From an uncultured Helicobacteraceae bacterium (GTDB lineage Bacteria > Campylobacterota > Campylobacteria > Campylobacterales > Helicobacteraceae), in contig CALUTR010000004.1 of NCBI GenBank assembly GCA_944323755.1, positions 177,340-241,339 of the forward strand: a stretch of DNA of 64,000 bases, written 5' to 3'. Within the stretch, counting starts at the first letter, position 1; each line of letters begins with the position of its first letter. The notes beneath the pieces are model-generated. The model was not told the origin of the DNA. It did not search any database and saw nothing but the letters and a program-made list of their open reading frames with translations. Shown here in pieces: positions 45,122 through 53,436 of this stretch. The translations under genes were made by a program, and so were the position numbers.

Positions 45122-46015
45122 TTGCAGTTTTTACCAATTAATATTTATTCTAAAGATATTGTCAAGAGTTTTTTTGATATGCAAAGAATCGAAGCAAGTG
45201 ATATGCTTTTTGGCAATCTTTATATTTGGCATTTTAGCAGGGATATAAGCTATGCGATTTTGAATGATTGTTTAGTTATTAAAACTAAATTCCCTAATGA
45301 AAAATATCCATTTATTTTTTATCCTCTTGGACTTGGTGATAGACAAAAAACTATAAAAGATGTTATGGATTACTTTTTATCAAATAATATGAAATTTGCT
45401 ATCAAATCTCTTGAGCCGTATCAAAAATATGAATTGGAAAAAAATATGCCTAATATATTTGATATATCTCCAAATAGAGATAGATTTGATTATATTTATA
45501 ATGTGTCAGATTTGATTAATTTAAATGGCAGAAAATTACATAGCAAGAAAAATCATTTAAATAAGTTTTTAAATCTTTATCCAAATTTTGTATATGAACG
45601 AATAGATTCTAGCAATGCCATAGATGTTTTTGAATCTTATGTAGAATGGTTTAATAAGAATCCAAATATCACTGATGGATTAAGAAATGAATTTGTAGGT
45701 ATAGAATCTGCTCTTAGAAACTTTAATTTGCTTGATATGAAAGGTGGTGTTATAAAAATTGATAATAAAATAGCCGCATTTACCTTAGGGGAGCAGATTA
45801 ATAGTAATAGTGTTGTTATACACATAGAAAAAGCAAATACATTTTATGAGGGTATTTATCAAGCTATCAATCAACAATTTTTATGCAATGAATGGAATAA
45901 AATGGAATTTGTAAATAGAGAAGAGGATTTAGGTATTGAAGGGCTACGACGTGCTAAAATGACTTATAACCCTATTAGATTTGTAGAAAAATTTGAAGCG
46001 GTATTAAAGGAGTGA
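45122..46015 (+). CDS. DUF2156 (GNAT-like, LPG synthase-type) protein
   Basis: A 297-residue soluble protein resembling DUF2156, whose fold is the tandem acetyltransferase-like domain of phosphatidylglycerol lysyltransferase. Markers are the N-terminal LFGNLYIWHFSRDISY, GRKLHSKKNHLNKF, GVIKIDNKIAAFTLGE and NREEDLGIEGLRRAK, a conserved C-terminal signature. It lacks membrane segments, so it may aminoacylate or acetylate a substrate not yet known. A TTG start at 45122 follows GGAGGGG. It is directly upstream of dapD. Confidence 0.75.
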   Translation: MQFLPINIYSKDIVKSFFDMQRIEASDMLFGNLYIWHFSRDISYAILNDCLVIKTKFPNEKYPFIFYPLGLGDRQKTIKDVMDYFLSNNMKFAIKSLEPYQKYELEKNMPNIFDISPNRDRFDYIYNVSDLINLNGRKLHSKKNHLNKFLNLYPNFVYERIDSSNAIDVFESYVEWFNKNPNITDGLRNEFVGIESALRNFNLLDMKGGVIKIDNKIAAFTLGEQINSNSVVIHIEKANTFYEGIYQAINQQFLCNEWNKMEFVNREEDLGIEGLRRAKMTYNPIRFVEKFEAVLKE

Positions 46016-46017
46016 CT

Positions 46018-47202
46018 ATGATTAATAGTGTAGATGAATTTAAAAAATTTGTAGAAGAGGAAAGTAAAATAAATAAAAAACCACTTGGTTTTGGTATTTG
46101 TAGAGTAGATCTAGGAAGTAAAAATAATGTATTACAGGCTACATATCCTGTGCTAAACTGGAGTGGAGAAAATCTTGGCTCATATGCTGTGTTTTCTAAA
46201 GTTGCAAAAAAAGTGATATCTAAAAGTGATAGTGAGGCTGTATTTGAGGTTGATTCTGATTTTATAAAAGAAGCATTATCGTTTTTTAATCCATTTTTAT
46301 TTGATGCTATTAATGATAATAAATTGCATAAAAATATCCAAGTATTGCTTGAATTACAAAAAATGCAGAATCTAAAAGGTGATGATTTTGCATTTAGATT
46401 TGTTGTTATTTATGAAGATGTGAAGTGTCAAAGTGTAGAAAGTTCATATATGAAGCTCCTTGCACTATCTCTTGGTAAGGCAGAGTTAAGAAGCTTGATG
46501 CTTGATGGCATTTTTGGTTTATTGGAAAATGTCGCCTGGAGTGGCAATAAACCTTATGAATTATCATATCTGCGTGATAATGAGATTTATCTAAAGCTAA
46601 ATGGTCTTTATCCGCATATTGATTTTGTTGATAAATTTCCTAGATATTTGATGCAGGTTATCCCTCAATATGACAATATTAGACTTCTAGATTCTGCGAA
46701 AACTAGATTTGGTGCGTATTTAGGTAAAGGTGGATATACACAAATGCCTGGTGCAAGCTATGTAAATTTTAATTCCGGTGTTCTTGGTGCTTGTATGAAT
46801 GAAGGTAGAATCTCATCATCTGTGATTGTTGGAAATGGTAGTGATATAGGTGGTGGTGCTAGCATTCTTGGTGTGCTTAGTGGTGGCAATTCAGATCCAA
46901 TTTCAATTGGTGAAAATTGTCTTCTTGGTGTAAATAGCTCTACTGGTATTAGCCTTGGTGATGGTTGTATTATCGATGGTGGTATAGCAATTCTTGCTGG
47001 AACGATAATATATATAGATTTAGAAGAAGCAAAGAAAATACAAGAAATAAATAGTAATTTTACTATCAATGAAAATAATTTTTATAAAGGTAGAGAATTA
47101 TCTGGTAAAAATGGTATTCATTTTAGATGTGATTCAAAAACTGGTAAAATGATAGCATTTAGAAGTAAAGTAAAAATCGAATTAAATAAGGATTTGCATT
47201 AA
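46018..47202 (+). CDS. dapD: Tetrahydrodipicolinate N-succinyltransferase
   Basis: Catalyses a committed step towards diaminopimelate and lysine by the succinylase branch. At 394 residues it belongs to the long DapD type found in Campylobacterota: an N-terminal domain, then a left-handed beta-helix (about 225-330) with GAYLGKGGYTQMPGASYVNF and GGGASILGVLSGGN. The ATG at 46018 follows AAGGAG; a GTG at 46012 is in frame but inside that site. Confidence 0.93.
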   Translation: MINSVDEFKKFVEEESKINKKPLGFGICRVDLGSKNNVLQATYPVLNWSGENLGSYAVFSKVAKKVISKSDSEAVFEVDSDFIKEALSFFNPFLFDAINDNKLHKNIQVLLELQKMQNLKGDDFAFRFVVIYEDVKCQSVESSYMKLLALSLGKAELRSLMLDGIFGLLENVAWSGNKPYELSYLRDNEIYLKLNGLYPHIDFVDKFPRYLMQVIPQYDNIRLLDSAKTRFGAYLGKGGYTQMPGASYVNFNSGVLGACMNEGRISSSVIVGNGSDIGGGASILGVLSGGNSDPISIGENCLLGVNSSTGISLGDGCIIDGGIAILAGTIIYIDLEEAKKIQEINSNFTINENNFYKGRELSGKNGIHFRCDSKTGKMIAFRSKVKIELNKDLH

Positions 47203-47208
47203 TTTGCA

Positions 47209-47227
47209 CTCTAGGAAAACCCTAGAG
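47209..47227. terminator. Hairpin between convergent dapD and pilin genes
   Basis: A 7-bp stem, CTCTAGG (209-215 of 47 kb) with CCTAGAG, and a 5-base loop. A weak T-rich tail (TTATT) follows on the plus strand. It lies 7 bases after the dapD stop and 5 bases beyond the pilin stop, so it could end both transcripts. Confidence 0.45.
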
Positions 47228-47232
47228 TTATT

Positions 47233-47745
47233 CTAGAACTTCACAGCTCCAGTTGTTGCAAGAGGGATAACTCTATTGCTTCCACTTGGGTAAGAGTTCT
47301 TTAATGTTTCACAAAATGTTCCTTTTGCTTGTCCAGCTTGATTGATTACTGATGGATCAAATATTAAATTTCCATTTGTTTTATCTATTTTAATAATTGC
47401 ATTACAACCACTAGTTTGTGTTGCTCCAGCATTATTAACATTCCCTATAGGTTCTATTCCATCATCACCTTTTGCCTGCCATCTACCTCTATCTAATCCA
47501 CCTGTATCTATCATCCATTCACCCCAGCTAGAGAATCCAGCAGGTGTAGATTGTGTAGGATCTATATTTTCAGCAAAGATTCTTGCAGGAATTGCTTTCA
47601 TTACGCTAGCAATATCACTTCTTGCCATTGCAACTTGTGCATCAGTTCTTGTTGTTACAAATCTAGGAACAGCAACAGCTGCTAATACTCCTAAGATTAC
47701 GATAACAAATACTAATTCGATCATTGAAAAACCACTTCTTTTCAT
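47233..47745 (-). CDS. Type IV pilin/pseudopilin-like protein, copy A
   Basis: A 170-residue prepilin. The class III signal KRSG, cleavage after Gly-5 and Glu at mature position 5 (FSMIELVFVIVILGVLAAVA) are intact. A globular domain follows, with two late cysteines (CNAII and FCETL) that could close a loop. The real start is ATG 47745, since GGAG at 47752-47755 overlaps the in-frame TTG 47757. No pilus assembly genes are nearby. A paralogue sits at 63657. Campylobacter uses similar pseudopilins for DNA uptake; a competence role is inference. Confidence 0.85.
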   Translation of the reverse strand: MKRSGFSMIELVFVIVILGVLAAVAVPRFVTTRTDAQVAMARSDIASVMKAIPARIFAENIDPTQSTPAGFSSWGEWMIDTGGLDRGRWQAKGDDGIEPIGNVNNAGATQTSGCNAIIKIDKTNGNLIFDPSVINQAGQAKGTFCETLKNSYPSGSNRVIPLATTGAVKF

Positions 47746-47805
47746 TTTATTCTCCAAAAAGTAAATTCTTTAACTCTAAAAATATAATAGAGTAAAAGTA
47801 AATGA

Positions 47806-47825
47806 ATTATAAACATTTTTTTTTT
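47806..47825 (-). promoter_or_regulatory. Pilin A promoter with adjoining A10 tract
   Basis: On the minus strand, TATAAT (47806-47811) lies about 60 bases before the pilin start. A run of ten A residues (T10 on the plus strand, 47816-47825) is four bases upstream of it, inside the usual -35/-10 spacer. The leader also contains a possible 6-bp hairpin, ACTCTA/TAGAGT. Confidence 0.45.
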
Positions 47826-47835
47826 GAATTTCTGC

Positions 47836-48663
47836 TTAAAAGCAATTATTTATAAATACCAATTTATTAACTTTTTGTTTTGTAAAATCACTTACTACAT
47901 TGCATTTGATTTTAAATAATAAAAATAATCTTTCATCTTTTGTGGATTCTAGACATTCAAAATTTCCCATACCTTTTGCAAGTATCAATGATGCACAATC
48001 AAAATATTTTTTTGTATCTTCATTTGCTAAATCATATATAAAACCTGGTGATGGTATCCCACTATCTTTCACATCACATAGTTGAAATAAGCTCTTATGT
48101 TCTTTAATATCCTCTGTAGTTAAATCATTGATTATTGCACTTCCTCGCACGATGTATGTGATTTTTACATTGTAATTTTGTTTTATAAACTTAATTAATA
48201 TCTCATCAAAATAATTCTCCCCTGCATTATCCGCTATAAATAGCATTGTTTTTGCTTTTTTTAGTGCATTATCGAATTTTTCTACATCATTAATTGCAAA
48301 ATCTTCATTCATTGTGTTTTGTAAAGCACTTTGTATATCTTGCGTACTTTGTGAGCCATAGTCGATAGCATTTCCAATGACAGATGCTTTTATGGCTTCA
48401 TTTAGATTGTTTACATTGATTGTTTTGCTAATAATTTTTGCAAATTTTATGGAATCTTCTTTTATCTGCTTGTATGGATCACTGCATTGTAGATTCTCAC
48501 TTAATATTTTATAGATTTCAATTGCTGCTTGTGGTGGCGGTATATTTGTATCTAGAGTTTCTATTTTATTGTTTATTTTATCTAGGATATTGTTATTGTT
48601 TCCTTTTAAAAAGCGTTCTATCTGATTGTATAAGCATATTTTGCATTCATTAGTTAGATTCAA
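47836..48663 (-). CDS. DUF89/ARMT1-like metal-dependent phosphatase
   Basis: A 275-residue protein of the DUF89 (damage-control phosphatase) family. Family marks are the N-terminal CKICLYNQ, the metal-binding LFIADNAGENYFDE, SPGFI, and ILAKGMGNFECL. Members hydrolyse phosphate from damaged or surplus sugar phosphates and related compounds; the substrate here is not known. It is 8 bases downstream of a DUF3972 gene and probably in the purE transcript. Confidence 0.8.
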   Translation of the reverse strand: MNLTNECKICLYNQIERFLKGNNNNILDKINNKIETLDTNIPPPQAAIEIYKILSENLQCSDPYKQIKEDSIKFAKIISKTINVNNLNEAIKASVIGNAIDYGSQSTQDIQSALQNTMNEDFAINDVEKFDNALKKAKTMLFIADNAGENYFDEILIKFIKQNYNVKITYIVRGSAIINDLTTEDIKEHKSLFQLCDVKDSGIPSPGFIYDLANEDTKKYFDCASLILAKGMGNFECLESTKDERLFLLFKIKCNVVSDFTKQKVNKLVFINNCF

Positions 48664-48671
48664 GAATTTTC

Positions 48672-49136
48672 CTATATGTTATTAGTTTTATTTAGTGTTT
48701 TGCCCCACATAAGTTTATATTTTCGATTTATTGTTTCTAATTCTTGTTTTTTTTGTTCTAATTCTAATTTTAAACTTTCGATTGTTTTTTTATCATCTAA
48801 TTGTGCTTCTTTTGCACTAAGTAGGGAATCTTTTAAAAATTGATTTTCATTTTTTATAGCTAGAATCGTTTCATCTTTTGCCTCTACAACTTTTTCGTGC
48901 AAGTTTAGGATAGTGCCTATACTTTGCTCTACAAAATCAGCATCTAAGCTTTTTGATACAAGTGATGTTTGTGTAGTTTGAATTAGCGCATTTGTGCCAC
49001 TAATGCTATCAACACATAATATATCATTGATATATTTAGCATTGATTTGACCGCTTGTGATCATCGCTTTTGCTTGCTCTCTATCAAGCCCAGTGATATT
49101 TAGGAATTCTTCAAACCTAATCCAATTTTCTTTCAT
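48672..49136 (-). CDS. DUF3972 protein (Campylobacterota-specific)
   Basis: A 154-residue protein with an N-terminal helix-turn-helix-like part ([20 protein letters not shown]) and a long C-terminal coiled coil (about 75-145). It resembles the Campylobacterota family DUF3972. Function is unknown; the shape suggests a DNA-binding or scaffold role. It starts directly at the end of purE with no gap. Confidence 0.7.
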   Translation of the reverse strand: MKENWIRFEEFLNITGLDREQAKAMITSGQINAKYINDILCVDSISGTNALIQTTQTSLVSKSLDADFVEQSIGTILNLHEKVVEAKDETILAIKNENQFLKDSLLSAKEAQLDDKKTIESLKLELEQKKQELETINRKYKLMWGKTLNKTNNI

Positions 49137-49634
49137 TTATATAATCCTAACTTCTATCTCATTTGAATCTAGTTCAACCTTTTTAGATTGTATCACTCTA
49201 TCTTCTATTAATTTACCGCTTAATTCCTCATTCTTTAAGGCAAGAATTTGCATTGCTAAATATGCTGCATTTATCGCTCCACTTTTACCAATAGCCATTG
49301 TAGCAACAGGCATTCCACTTGGCATTTGCACCGTTGATAAAAGAGAGTCTAATCCATTTAATGAGCTAGAATCAAGCGGCACACCAATGACAGGTTTTGA
49401 AGTTTGCGCAGCAATGCTTCCTGCAAGATGTGCAGCCATACCAGCAGCAGCGATAAATACACACGCACCTCTATTTTGTGCATCATTTATATAATCTTTT
49501 GTTCTTTGTGGACTTCTGTGTGCAGAGCTGATTATCACCTCGTATGTGCAGTCAAATTTTTTTAATACATTTACACATTCTTGCATAATATTCCAATCAC
49601 TTTTACTTCCCATAATAATGCTTATGAATTCCAT
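49137..49634 (-). CDS. purE: 5-(carboxyamino)imidazole ribonucleotide mutase PurE
   Basis: Moves the carboxylate on N5-CAIR to give CAIR in purine synthesis. The 165-residue protein has the class I PurE signatures [32 protein letters not shown] and [15 protein letters not shown]. No purK is beside it. The downstream DUF3972 and DUF89 genes follow tightly. Confidence 0.95.
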   Translation of the reverse strand: MEFISIIMGSKSDWNIMQECVNVLKKFDCTYEVIISSAHRSPQRTKDYINDAQNRGACVFIAAAGMAAHLAGSIAAQTSKPVIGVPLDSSSLNGLDSLLSTVQMPSGMPVATMAIGKSGAINAAYLAMQILALKNEELSGKLIEDRVIQSKKVELDSNEIEVRII

Positions 49635-49667
49635 TTGTTTTACCTTTTTTTATTTTTAAGTGTTATT

Positions 49668-50855
49668 TTACAGGGTTTGTCTTTTGTTTTTAATAAATGA
49701 TTTTATCACGAATGTAGTAGCTATCAATAATGATGTTAATCCAAAAATTAAAAACATATTGATAAGCCCAAATACTTCTACAATAGGTTGCGTAATAATT
49801 GGTGAAAGAAATTGTCCTATGAACACTGAACTTGCCAGGAATCCATATGCTTTTGCCCTATTTGTTTCATTTGTTAGTGAAAATAGCCAAGATGAATTTG
49901 TAACAAGAAATATAGCAAGACCAAAGCCCATACATATCAATGCAATCAGTAGCATAAAATAAGAGTGAAAAATATTAATTATACATAATCCGATTCCAAC
50001 GATGCTAAATCCAAGCACATACATATTATCAAGGCTTAAATACTGTCTAATTCGTGCATATAATAATGATGTCAGTGCAGTTACAATCGAGCTAAGGGCT
50101 AGGGAATTTCCTACATATTCGCCGCTTTTATGTAATACATTAATAATCATAAAAGGTATTTGCGTTGGCACGATGTAAAATAAACTCATTCCAAAAAAAC
50201 TAAGCATATAAATTGGTAAAAATGTAAAAAAATTAAATTTATTTGAATCTGCGTGATTTAAGCTTGTTTTTTTGTTTTTTTGTGGTTCAAATAAAATAAT
50301 AAATGCAAAAATGAAAATTACAAATCCAAGAATATATACCAAAAATGGGTATCTCCAGTTTATGTTTGATAAAAATCCACCCATAATGAGAAATAATGTT
50401 CCACCAAAAGCGGTATAAAAATTTTGAAGTCTTAATGCCTTCTCTCGTTTGATACCAGTGTAATAATCCGCAAGCAATGCACTAGATCCAGTCATAACAA
50501 ATGCAGTTGCAATACCAAAAATAGCTCTAGAAATTAGAATGTAGTAAATATTATCTAAGAAAAATCCACTAACTCCACTAATGCTCCATATTATAATTGC
50601 TGGATATATAAGCTTTAAACGATTATATCTATCAAATAAATATCCACTAATTGGTGAGAAAAAAACAATAAATATAGCAGGTATTGTTAATACTAATTTG
50701 ACTAAAAATTCTATATTTTCTATGTCTAAAAAATGCTTTTCAAGGTTTGGAAGTGCAGGTGCTATAGCAGTGCTACCAAGCACGGTCATAGCTGATACTG
50801 AAAATAGCGCAAAATAAAATATTTTGCTATCTAGTAGTTTTTGTCTATCTTTCAT
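49668..50855 (-). CDS. Major facilitator superfamily transporter
   Basis: A 395-residue protein with about 12 membrane helices and MFS marks: the first-loop region GYLFDRYNRLKLIYP between helices 2 and 3, and a central cytoplasmic loop EPQKNKKTSLNHADSNK. The sequence suggests a drug:proton-type exporter (DHA class), but the substrate is unknown. It overlaps the YciI gene by 11 bases. Confidence 0.82.
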   Translation of the reverse strand: MKDRQKLLDSKIFYFALFSVSAMTVLGSTAIAPALPNLEKHFLDIENIEFLVKLVLTIPAIFIVFFSPISGYLFDRYNRLKLIYPAIIIWSISGVSGFFLDNIYYILISRAIFGIATAFVMTGSSALLADYYTGIKREKALRLQNFYTAFGGTLFLIMGGFLSNINWRYPFLVYILGFVIFIFAFIILFEPQKNKKTSLNHADSNKFNFFTFLPIYMLSFFGMSLFYIVPTQIPFMIINVLHKSGEYVGNSLALSSIVTALTSLLYARIRQYLSLDNMYVLGFSIVGIGLCIINIFHSYFMLLIALICMGFGLAIFLVTNSSWLFSLTNETNRAKAYGFLASSVFIGQFLSPIITQPIVEVFGLINMFLIFGLTSLLIATTFVIKSFIKNKRQTL

Positions 50856-51159
50856 TATTGAAATATTTATCTAATACATTGTCATAAAGCGGCACTTCAA
50901 ATTCTAGAATCTCATATTTTGCGATTTTATTTAGATAGAATGGATCATTTTTTGCAAAATCATTTGCTTCGCTAATATCGTTAAATTTTCCAATGATAAT
51001 TCCACCAAATTGACCTTCAAATTCTTTGTGTGGACCACTTAAAAGTAGCTTTTTATCTTTATATCCATTTTTTAAATATTCCCTATGTAGCGGGCGTATT
51101 GCTTCTACTTCTTTCATTTCTTTTAGATATGTTATTTTGATTAAAAAAAGTCTATTCAT
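50845..51159 (-). CDS. YciI-like protein
   Basis: A 104-residue protein of the YCII ferredoxin-like fold. Typical points are IRPLHREYLKNG (with the conserved histidine), LLLSGPH and NDPFYLNKIAKYEI. The family may be enzymatic through a His-Asp pair, but no role is known here. It overlaps DUF2147 by 8 bases and the MFS gene by 11, so the three form one operon. Confidence 0.8.
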   Translation of the reverse strand: MNRLFLIKITYLKEMKEVEAIRPLHREYLKNGYKDKKLLLSGPHKEFEGQFGGIIIGKFNDISEANDFAKNDPFYLNKIAKYEILEFEVPLYDNVLDKYFNNER

Positions 51160-51673
51160 CTTCCACCTCTTCTATTTCTTTTAATTCATCTATCATAGCA
51201 ATTTCATTGTATTCAAGTGGTTTGTATATCGTATCTTCTATTCTATACCATTCCAAAGTGATACCTATTATCCCAAAACTATCTATGCTAACTTTTAAAA
51301 AAAGTGTATTTTTGTCTTCTGATAAATATGCTTCGGCATAGTAGATTCCGCCGTTGTTTGGATTGTATATTTTGCCATTAACCCATCTTTTTCCATTGAA
51401 TTCTAAATTAGATAAAAATATCTTACCTCTTAAATCTTTTGCATTGCTTTCTTCATTGGTAAGCTCTCTATCGATGATTTTACCATTTTCCATTTTTGCA
51501 TAAGCAAATGCATAAGCCTGTGCTTTGTTATCTTGTGTGAAAATCTCTCCTATTGATATATTGTACTCTATTTCTTCTGGAATCGCCCAAATCCCATTGA
51601 TATCGCTTTCTTTTACTGATTGATTTGCAAATGTATACCCTATAGTAATTATTAATGCTAGTATTAATTTCAT
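51152..51673 (-). CDS. DUF2147 exported protein
   Basis: A 173-residue protein with an N-terminal signal peptide (LILALIITIGYTFA) and a lipocalin-like beta domain: DINGIWAIPEE, LRGKIFLSNL, GKIYNPNNGGIYYAEAYLS. These match DUF2147, of unknown function. The ATG at 51673 is used because it begins the signal peptide; TTG 51691 and ATG 51685 are in frame. The C-terminal tail is glutamate-rich. Confidence 0.8.
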   Translation of the reverse strand: MKLILALIITIGYTFANQSVKESDINGIWAIPEEIEYNISIGEIFTQDNKAQAYAFAYAKMENGKIIDRELTNEESNAKDLRGKIFLSNLEFNGKRWVNGKIYNPNNGGIYYAEAYLSEDKNTLFLKVSIDSFGIIGITLEWYRIEDTIYKPLEYNEIAMIDELKEIEEVEDE

Positions 51674-51736
51674 AAACTGCCCCATTCCCAAAAATCAAAG
51701 TTAAAAAAATGTATTATAGCAATGCAAAATTGAATT

Positions 51737-52951
51737 ATGGATTTGAAAATGAAAGAGCATTGTTTTACACCACCAAAATCGCAAATAGAAAGCGTATTGC
51801 ATAAGATTAATAAGCCAACATATGTGCTTGAAGAAGCAAAACTGAAATATAACCTAGAGATTTTAGATTATGTTCAAAAAAATAGTGGAGCAAAGATTTT
51901 GCTAGCATTAAAGGGTTTTGCCTTTTGGAGTAGTTTTGATTTAGTATCAAAGTATTTAAAAGGCATTACAGCAAGCGGAATCTACGAAGCAAGGCTTGGA
52001 TTTGAAGAGTTTAGAAAATATAATCAAGATGCTGAAATCGCGGTATTTTCACCTGCATTTAGTAAAGATGAGATAATGGAACTACTTCCTATTGCTAATC
52101 ATATTATTTTTAATTCATTTAATCAGCTAGAGATGTTTCAGCCTATACTTTTAGATACTAACATTGATATTGGAATTAGGGTGAATCCTCTGTATTCAGA
52201 AGTAACACCCGCTATATACAATCCTTGTATAAGTGGATCTAGGCTTGGTGTAATCCCATCTGAATTCCAAAAAAGACTTGATATGCTAGATTTAATTAGT
52301 GGAATCCACTTTCATACTCATTGCGAACAAAATAGCGATGCATTGTTTAGGACTATGGAGCATTTTAAAAAGTATTTTGGAGATTATATATCGCGTATGA
52401 AATGGGTGAATTTTGGCGGAGGTCATCATATTACAAGAGATGATTATGATGTTGGTTTGCTTATTAAGATTATTAATGATTTTAAAAGCGAATTTAGTGG
52501 AATAGATGTTTATTTAGAGCCTGGAGAGGCTATTGGGTGGCAATGTGGCAGTTTGGTAGGTGAGGTGCGTGATATTATCTCAAACAAATACAATATCGCA
52601 ATTACAAATATTAGCGCAGCAGCTCATATGCCTGATTGCCTTGAAATGCCATACACTCCGCAAATTAGAGGTGCAAAAATAACAAATCTAGATTCTAATA
52701 TTTCTACTACATCATATAGGCTTGGCTCTCCTAGCTGCCTTGCTGGTGATGTAATAGGTGATTATGAGTTTGATAGGGAGCTAAACATTGGAGATAAGAT
52801 TATTATAGAAGATATGATCCATTATACTATCGTAAAAAATAATACATTTAATGGAATCCCGCTTCCTGCACTTGCGATACTTAGAGAGAATGGAGATCTT
52901 GATATTGTAAGAGAGTTTGGATATGATGATTATAAAAATAGGAATGGATAA
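51737..52951 (+). CDS. nspC: Carboxynorspermidine/carboxyspermidine decarboxylase
   Basis: Last step of the alternative spermidine route used by Campylobacterota, decarboxylating carboxyspermidine with PLP. The 404-residue alanine-racemase-fold protein has KILLALKGFAFW (PLP lysine), SGIHFHTHCEQN, NFGGGHHITRDDYD and LEPGEAIGWQ. The start may be 51749 instead. A TATTAT at about 51715-51720 is a possible -10. It is joined to the next gene with a 3-base gap. Confidence 0.95.
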   Translation: MDLKMKEHCFTPPKSQIESVLHKINKPTYVLEEAKLKYNLEILDYVQKNSGAKILLALKGFAFWSSFDLVSKYLKGITASGIYEARLGFEEFRKYNQDAEIAVFSPAFSKDEIMELLPIANHIIFNSFNQLEMFQPILLDTNIDIGIRVNPLYSEVTPAIYNPCISGSRLGVIPSEFQKRLDMLDLISGIHFHTHCEQNSDALFRTMEHFKKYFGDYISRMKWVNFGGGHHITRDDYDVGLLIKIINDFKSEFSGIDVYLEPGEAIGWQCGSLVGEVRDIISNKYNIAITNISAAAHMPDCLEMPYTPQIRGAKITNLDSNISTTSYRLGSPSCLAGDVIGDYEFDRELNIGDKIIIEDMIHYTIVKNNTFNGIPLPALAILRENGDLDIVREFGYDDYKNRNG

Positions 52952-52954
52952 TTT

Positions 52955-53419
52955 ATGAAGAGAATTTTGTTTTTATTGTCTATATGTATATATGGATTTT
53001 CTTATGATATTAAAATGGAACCTGTTTTAACTAACGAAATTGTTGAAGATATGTTAGATAGAGCAAAGCAGCGTGCAAGAGACTATGGTGCATCAGTTAC
53101 TATTACTATTGTTGATAAATCTGGCGAAGTATTAGCTGTATTTAGAGATCATAATGCAGGAGTTCATACAATAAGGGCAAGTTACAAAAAAGCCTATACT
53201 GCAAGTTCTCAAAAACGAGGGACAAAAGATATTCTACTTGGTGTAGAAAATGGCAATATACCAGGAGATATTAGATTTTTAGATGATAATTTCTCTATTA
53301 TGAAAGGTGGAGAACCAATTGTGATAGATGGATTGGTTGTAGGTGGTATAGGCGTAGGTGGTGCACATGGTGATGCAGATGTAGATATAGCCCTAGCTGG
53401 TCTTTCTGTATTAAAATAA
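52955..53419 (+). CDS. Exported GlcG/HbpS-like protein
   Basis: A 154-residue protein with a signal peptide ([13 protein letters not shown]) and the GlcG/HbpS (DUF336) domain: [29 protein letters not shown], and the C-terminal [17 protein letters not shown]. Some family members bind haem outside the cell or in the periplasm. The link with nspC is positional only. Its stop lies inside a terminator hairpin shared with gatB. Confidence 0.82.
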   Translation: MKRILFLLSICIYGFSYDIKMEPVLTNEIVEDMLDRAKQRARDYGASVTITIVDKSGEVLAVFRDHNAGVHTIRASYKKAYTASSQKRGTKDILLGVENGNIPGDIRFLDDNFSIMKGGEPIVIDGLVVGGIGVGGAHGDADVDIALAGLSVLK

Positions 53420-53436
53420 CCTTATGAGGTTATTTT
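53413..53436. terminator. Bidirectional terminator overlapping both stop codons
   Basis: A 9-bp perfect stem, AAATAACCT (53414-53422) and AGGTTATTT (53427-53435), with loop TATG. A T-rich tail follows on the plus strand and A-rich sequence precedes it, giving a tail on the minus strand as well. It contains the GlcG-like stop (53417-53419) and the gatB stop (53430-53432). Confidence 0.75.

Noticed and set aside
47209..47227. Hairpin near the pilin as part of a mobile element or recombination site
   Set aside because: It is a simple 7-bp stem between convergent genes with no copy beside pilin B and no recombinase gene nearby.
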